Positions 61,489-64,000 of a DNA stretch of 64,000 bases are shown here, piece by piece; within the stretch, counting starts at the first letter, position 1, and each line of letters opens with the position of its first letter. Source of the stretch: Arthrobacter globiformis (GTDB lineage Bacteria; Actinomycetota; Actinomycetes; Actinomycetales; Micrococcaceae); contig NZ_JAUSXI010000001.1 in assembly GCF_030815865.1 (NCBI RefSeq), positions 1 through 64,000 on the forward strand, read 5' to 3'. The position numbers were made by a program, and so were the translations under genes. The notes beneath the pieces were generated by a model. That model did not search any database. It was not told where the DNA came from and saw only the letters and a program-made list of their open reading frames with translations.

Positions 61489-64000
61489 ATGCGCTCTTTT
61501 TCCCGTTCAATCGCGTCGGTCACCGGCTTGCTGGTTCTCGCCGCGGGCCTCGTCTCGCTTCCCGCCACCGCAATGGCAGCCACGGATCCTGCCTTGAACG
61601 GCACGTCGCTGCCGGTGCAGTCCCCGACGGAACAGGAGCACCACGGATACGAATCCGCGCCGGGCGTGCCGATGGACGGGCCGCCAGGGGGGCTGGCCCT
61701 GGAGACTGAGGCCGGGGTGACCGCTCCCGTTCCAATCACGGTCAAACTAGTCGTGGCCACCCTCGTCGATAACAAGACCGTCGTTCCGATGGCCCAGGCC
61801 GAAACGGCCGTGACGGCCTCCAGCAACTACTGGAAGGCGATGTCCGCCGGCCGCATCTCCATGACCGTGACCGAGCGGGCCAATTGGGCCTCCACGACGG
61901 CGAGGTCGACGGACTCGTACTACGACATGATCAACAAGATCACGAGCGAGCTGAAGTGGACCTACGCGGCCAACAAAGCGCTGGTGATCTTCGTGCCCAG
62001 TGCCACGCTCTCCGGCGGCGCCCTGGGTGCCGGCTACAGCAGCAACGGCAACAGCGGGCGGGTGCTGATGCCGAAGATCAGCGGCTTCACCAGCAGCGTG
62101 ATCGCGCACGAGTTCGGGCACGTCTTGGGTTCGATGCACGCCGACGCCCTGCAGTGCAGCAGCGGAATCTCGGATGTCGGCGTCACCAGCACCGGGCAGT
62201 TCAGCGACTCCTCCTGCTATATCCGGGAATATGGCGACAGCACCGACCTGATGGGACTGTCCAGCTACAGCATGCCCGTGATTAGCGCGCCGTTCTGGGA
62301 AGCCAGGGGCCTGGGCAATGGCACTGACATCCGCGACCTCGGCGTGGCTTCCAGCGTGAAGAGCTACACGCTGAAACCCTGGGGCGACACGAAGCTCTCC
62401 TACCGCGCGGTGAAGTTCACCGATCCGGCCAGCAAGGAGGTCTACTACCTGGAGCTCCGGCAGCCTGCCGGCTACGACACGTACCTGGCTAGCGGGCCGG
62501 CGGGTAACCGGGGCGTGAAGGTGGTCCAGCGGGGCGGCGCCACCCCCTCGTCCTCGCTGGCGCTGATGCCGTCCACCGTTCCGTTCAGCGGGTACTACGC
62601 CACCAATCACACCTGGCAGGCCGGCAGCACGTTCATCACGCATGCGGGAACCAGGGTCACCATCAATGCCGTCACCGCCACCTCGGCCACCGTCACCATC
62701 GACGCCGACCTCGCCCTGCACACCAAGATCCAGTTCTCGGCCGGCGACTTCAACGGGGACGGACGGGCCGATGTCATGTCCCGCGAAACCGACGGTTCGC
62801 TTCTGCTGCTGCCCGGCCTGGCCGGAAACAAGATCGGCCCGGCAGCAAGGCTGGGCGGCGGCTGGAACATCTTCAACACTGTAATCGGGGACGCTGACTA
62901 CACAGGAGACGGACACGCGGACGTACTCGGGCGCACCTCCGAAGGTGTCCTGTGGCTATACCCAGGCAACGGACAGCGTGGCTTCCTTCCCCGCATCCGG
63001 ATTGGTGCTGGCTGGCAGATATTTGAGCGCATCGTGGCACCCGGGGACCTGACGGGCGATGGGAAAAGCGACCTGACGGGCATCAAGCCTGACGGCACGC
63101 TCTGGCTGTACCCCGGCACGGGAGCTGGCGGCTTTCCCACAACAAAGCAGGCGGGATCCGGTTGGAACACCTTCACGGCAGTGGCATCAGCCAGTGGATT
63201 TGGCGGCAAACGGGGAGGGCTGATGGCCCGCACCAAGGACGGGACGCTTTACTTCTATCCCGGCAACGCAATCGGAGGATTCCTCGCGCCCACGCGGCTC
63301 GGGGGCGGATGGGCCTCATTCAAGGACTTCATCGGAGGCCACGACTTCAACGGGGACGCGAAGACGGACTTTCTGGTTACGACTTCAGCGGGCTCCATGA
63401 CCGTGTATCCGGGCAATGAAACCGGCCGTTTTGCCACCCGAATTTCTGTGGGTACCGGCTGGGATAGGTTCCGGCAGGTGTGGGAGGCCGGCGACGCCAC
63501 TGGTGACGGCATTCCCGATGTCTTCGCCCTGACAACGCAAGGCACCTTGTGGCTTCACCCCGGCAACGGTTCCGGGAGCTTCCAGCCGGCCAGGCAGCTG
63601 AATTCCGGGTGGCAGACTTACGACCAGATTTTTACTGCCGGAAACTTTGACGGAGCAGGCGGTCCTGACCTGATTGCCAGGGCGGCCGACGGGGTGCTCT
63701 GGACCTACCCCACCGATGGGAAAGGCAAACTCTTTCCGAGAAAACTACTGGCGACGTCCTTGAAGGGATTCACCCGGTTTCTTTCGCCCGGTGATTTCAC
63801 CGGCGACGGCCGGAGCGATTTGCTCGCGCAGTCGGCCGACGGCAAGCTTTGGCTCTACCCGGGCAACGGGGTTGGAGGCCTCCAGGCTGCCCGGTCACTC
63901 GGGTTAGGGTGGAACGCCTTCAACCAGATCGCTGCCGCCGGCGACTTCACCGGGGATGGGAAGAACGACATCATGGCCCGAACCACTGACGGCGTCCTGT
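61489..64000 (+). CDS. Secreted zinc metalloprotease with tandem FG-GAP-like repeats (3' end outside window)
   Basis: The visible 837 residues start MRSFSRSIASVTGLLVLAAG, a signal peptide with likely cleavage after AMA (about residue 31). The protease domain has HEFGHVLGSMH near residue 208, the HExxHxxGxxH zinc motif of metzincins, with a Met-turn candidate at TDLMGLSSYSMP. From about residue 422 there are nine repeats of about 50-60 residues (GDFNGDGRADVMSR, GDLTGDGKSDL, GDFTGDGRSDLLAQ), each with DxxGDGxxD calcium-loop-like motifs and LWLYPGNG. The last is cut by the window end. AAGGA precedes the ATG. It is probably an exported or surface-bound enzyme. Confidence 0.92.
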   Translation, partial: MRSFSRSIASVTGLLVLAAGLVSLPATAMAATDPALNGTSLPVQSPTEQEHHGYESAPGVPMDGPPGGLALETEAGVTAPVPITVKLVVATLVDNKTVVPMAQAETAVTASSNYWKAMSAGRISMTVTERANWASTTARSTDSYYDMINKITSELKWTYAANKALVIFVPSATLSGGALGAGYSSNGNSGRVLMPKISGFTSSVIAHEFGHVLGSMHADALQCSSGISDVGVTSTGQFSDSSCYIREYGDSTDLMGLSSYSMPVISAPFWEARGLGNGTDIRDLGVASSVKSYTLKPWGDTKLSYRAVKFTDPASKEVYYLELRQPAGYDTYLASGPAGNRGVKVVQRGGATPSSSLALMPSTVPFSGYYATNHTWQAGSTFITHAGTRVTINAVTATSATVTIDADLALHTKIQFSAGDFNGDGRADVMSRETDGSLLLLPGLAGNKIGPAARLGGGWNIFNTVIGDADYTGDGHADVLGRTSEGVLWLYPGNGQRGFLPRIRIGAGWQIFERIVAPGDLTGDGKSDLTGIKPDGTLWLYPGTGAGGFPTTKQAGSGWNTFTAVASASGFGGKRGGLMARTKDGTLYFYPGNAIGGFLAPTRLGGGWASFKDFIGGHDFNGDAKTDFLVTTSAGSMTVYPGNETGRFATRISVGTGWDRFRQVWEAGDATGDGIPDVFALTTQGTLWLHPGNGSGSFQPARQLNSGWQTYDQIFTAGNFDGAGGPDLIARAADGVLWTYPTDGKGKLFPRKLLATSLKGFTRFLSPGDFTGDGRSDLLAQSADGKLWLYPGNGVGGLQAARSLGLGWNAFNQIAAAGDFTGDGKNDIMARTTDGVL

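Overview
The window is high-GC actinobacterial DNA and looks like the chromosome of an Arthrobacter/Pseudarthrobacter-type Micrococcaceae. This is inferred from the gene families, the GTG starts in 4-nt overlapping operons, a DtxR/IdeR-type iron box, and two families of dispersed palindromes. No database search was possible, so every name rests on motifs and family resemblance read from the translations. No rRNA, tRNA, transposase, integrase or CRISPR array was seen.

Layout, left half. 0.4-1.2 kb: zinc-free paralogue operon rpmB-rpmG-rpsN with a strong terminator. 1.6-4.5 kb: flavin electron-transfer module (ferric-reductase-like membrane flavoprotein, FMN-binding protein, ApbE flavin transferase). 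4.5-7.1 kb: two paralogous SGNH hydrolases around a MarR/YciI pair. 7.3-12.7 kb: ferric-siderophore uptake operon (binding protein, two permeases, ATPase, siderophore-interacting reductase) behind an iron box. 12.7-15.4 kb: frameshifted drug-efflux MFS gene with a TetR regulator and two operators. 15.4-22.1 kb: lipoprotein and a Wadjet/MksBEF-type SMC operon, jetA-jetB-jetC, with jetB frameshifted and no jetD. 22.4-30.8 kb: small membrane proteins, a long acyl-CoA dehydrogenase, YchJ, an aldo/keto reductase, an NmrA-like oxidoreductase and a molybdopterin oxidoreductase.

Layout, right half. 30.8-38.5 kb: divergent sugar-catabolic locus. Leftward it has an SDR, a TIM-barrel isomerase, a broken DhaK-DhaL-type ketose kinase and a broken RpiB-type isomerase. 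Rightward it has an MHS transporter, a split transketolase and a GntR/FCD regulator. GACTGTTAACAGTC-type palindromes lie at both control points. 38.7-46.7 kb: glycosyltransferase, S4 protein, DUF4389 protein, amidohydrolase, UDG-like protein and cyclase-fold protein. 46.8-48.5 kb: hipBA with paired operators. 48.6-53.6 kb: asparagine/aspartate catabolism (GntR, asparaginase, aspartase, permease). 53.7-64 kb: DUF4242, MBL-rhodanese, UspA, a GNAT-AAA+ fusion, a Pyr4-like 7-TM protein, LtrA, GluQ, Lrp/AsnC and a secreted metalloprotease with FG-GAP-like repeats that runs off the end.

Three themes stand out. First, four genes are broken: two by single extra G/C bases, which could be sequence errors, one by a single missing base plus a short C-terminus, and one by a large internal deletion. 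Second, two dispersed palindrome families lie between genes and also inside reading frames, adding peptide tails to permeases and to JetB. Third, several operators can be read directly and matched to neighbouring regulators.
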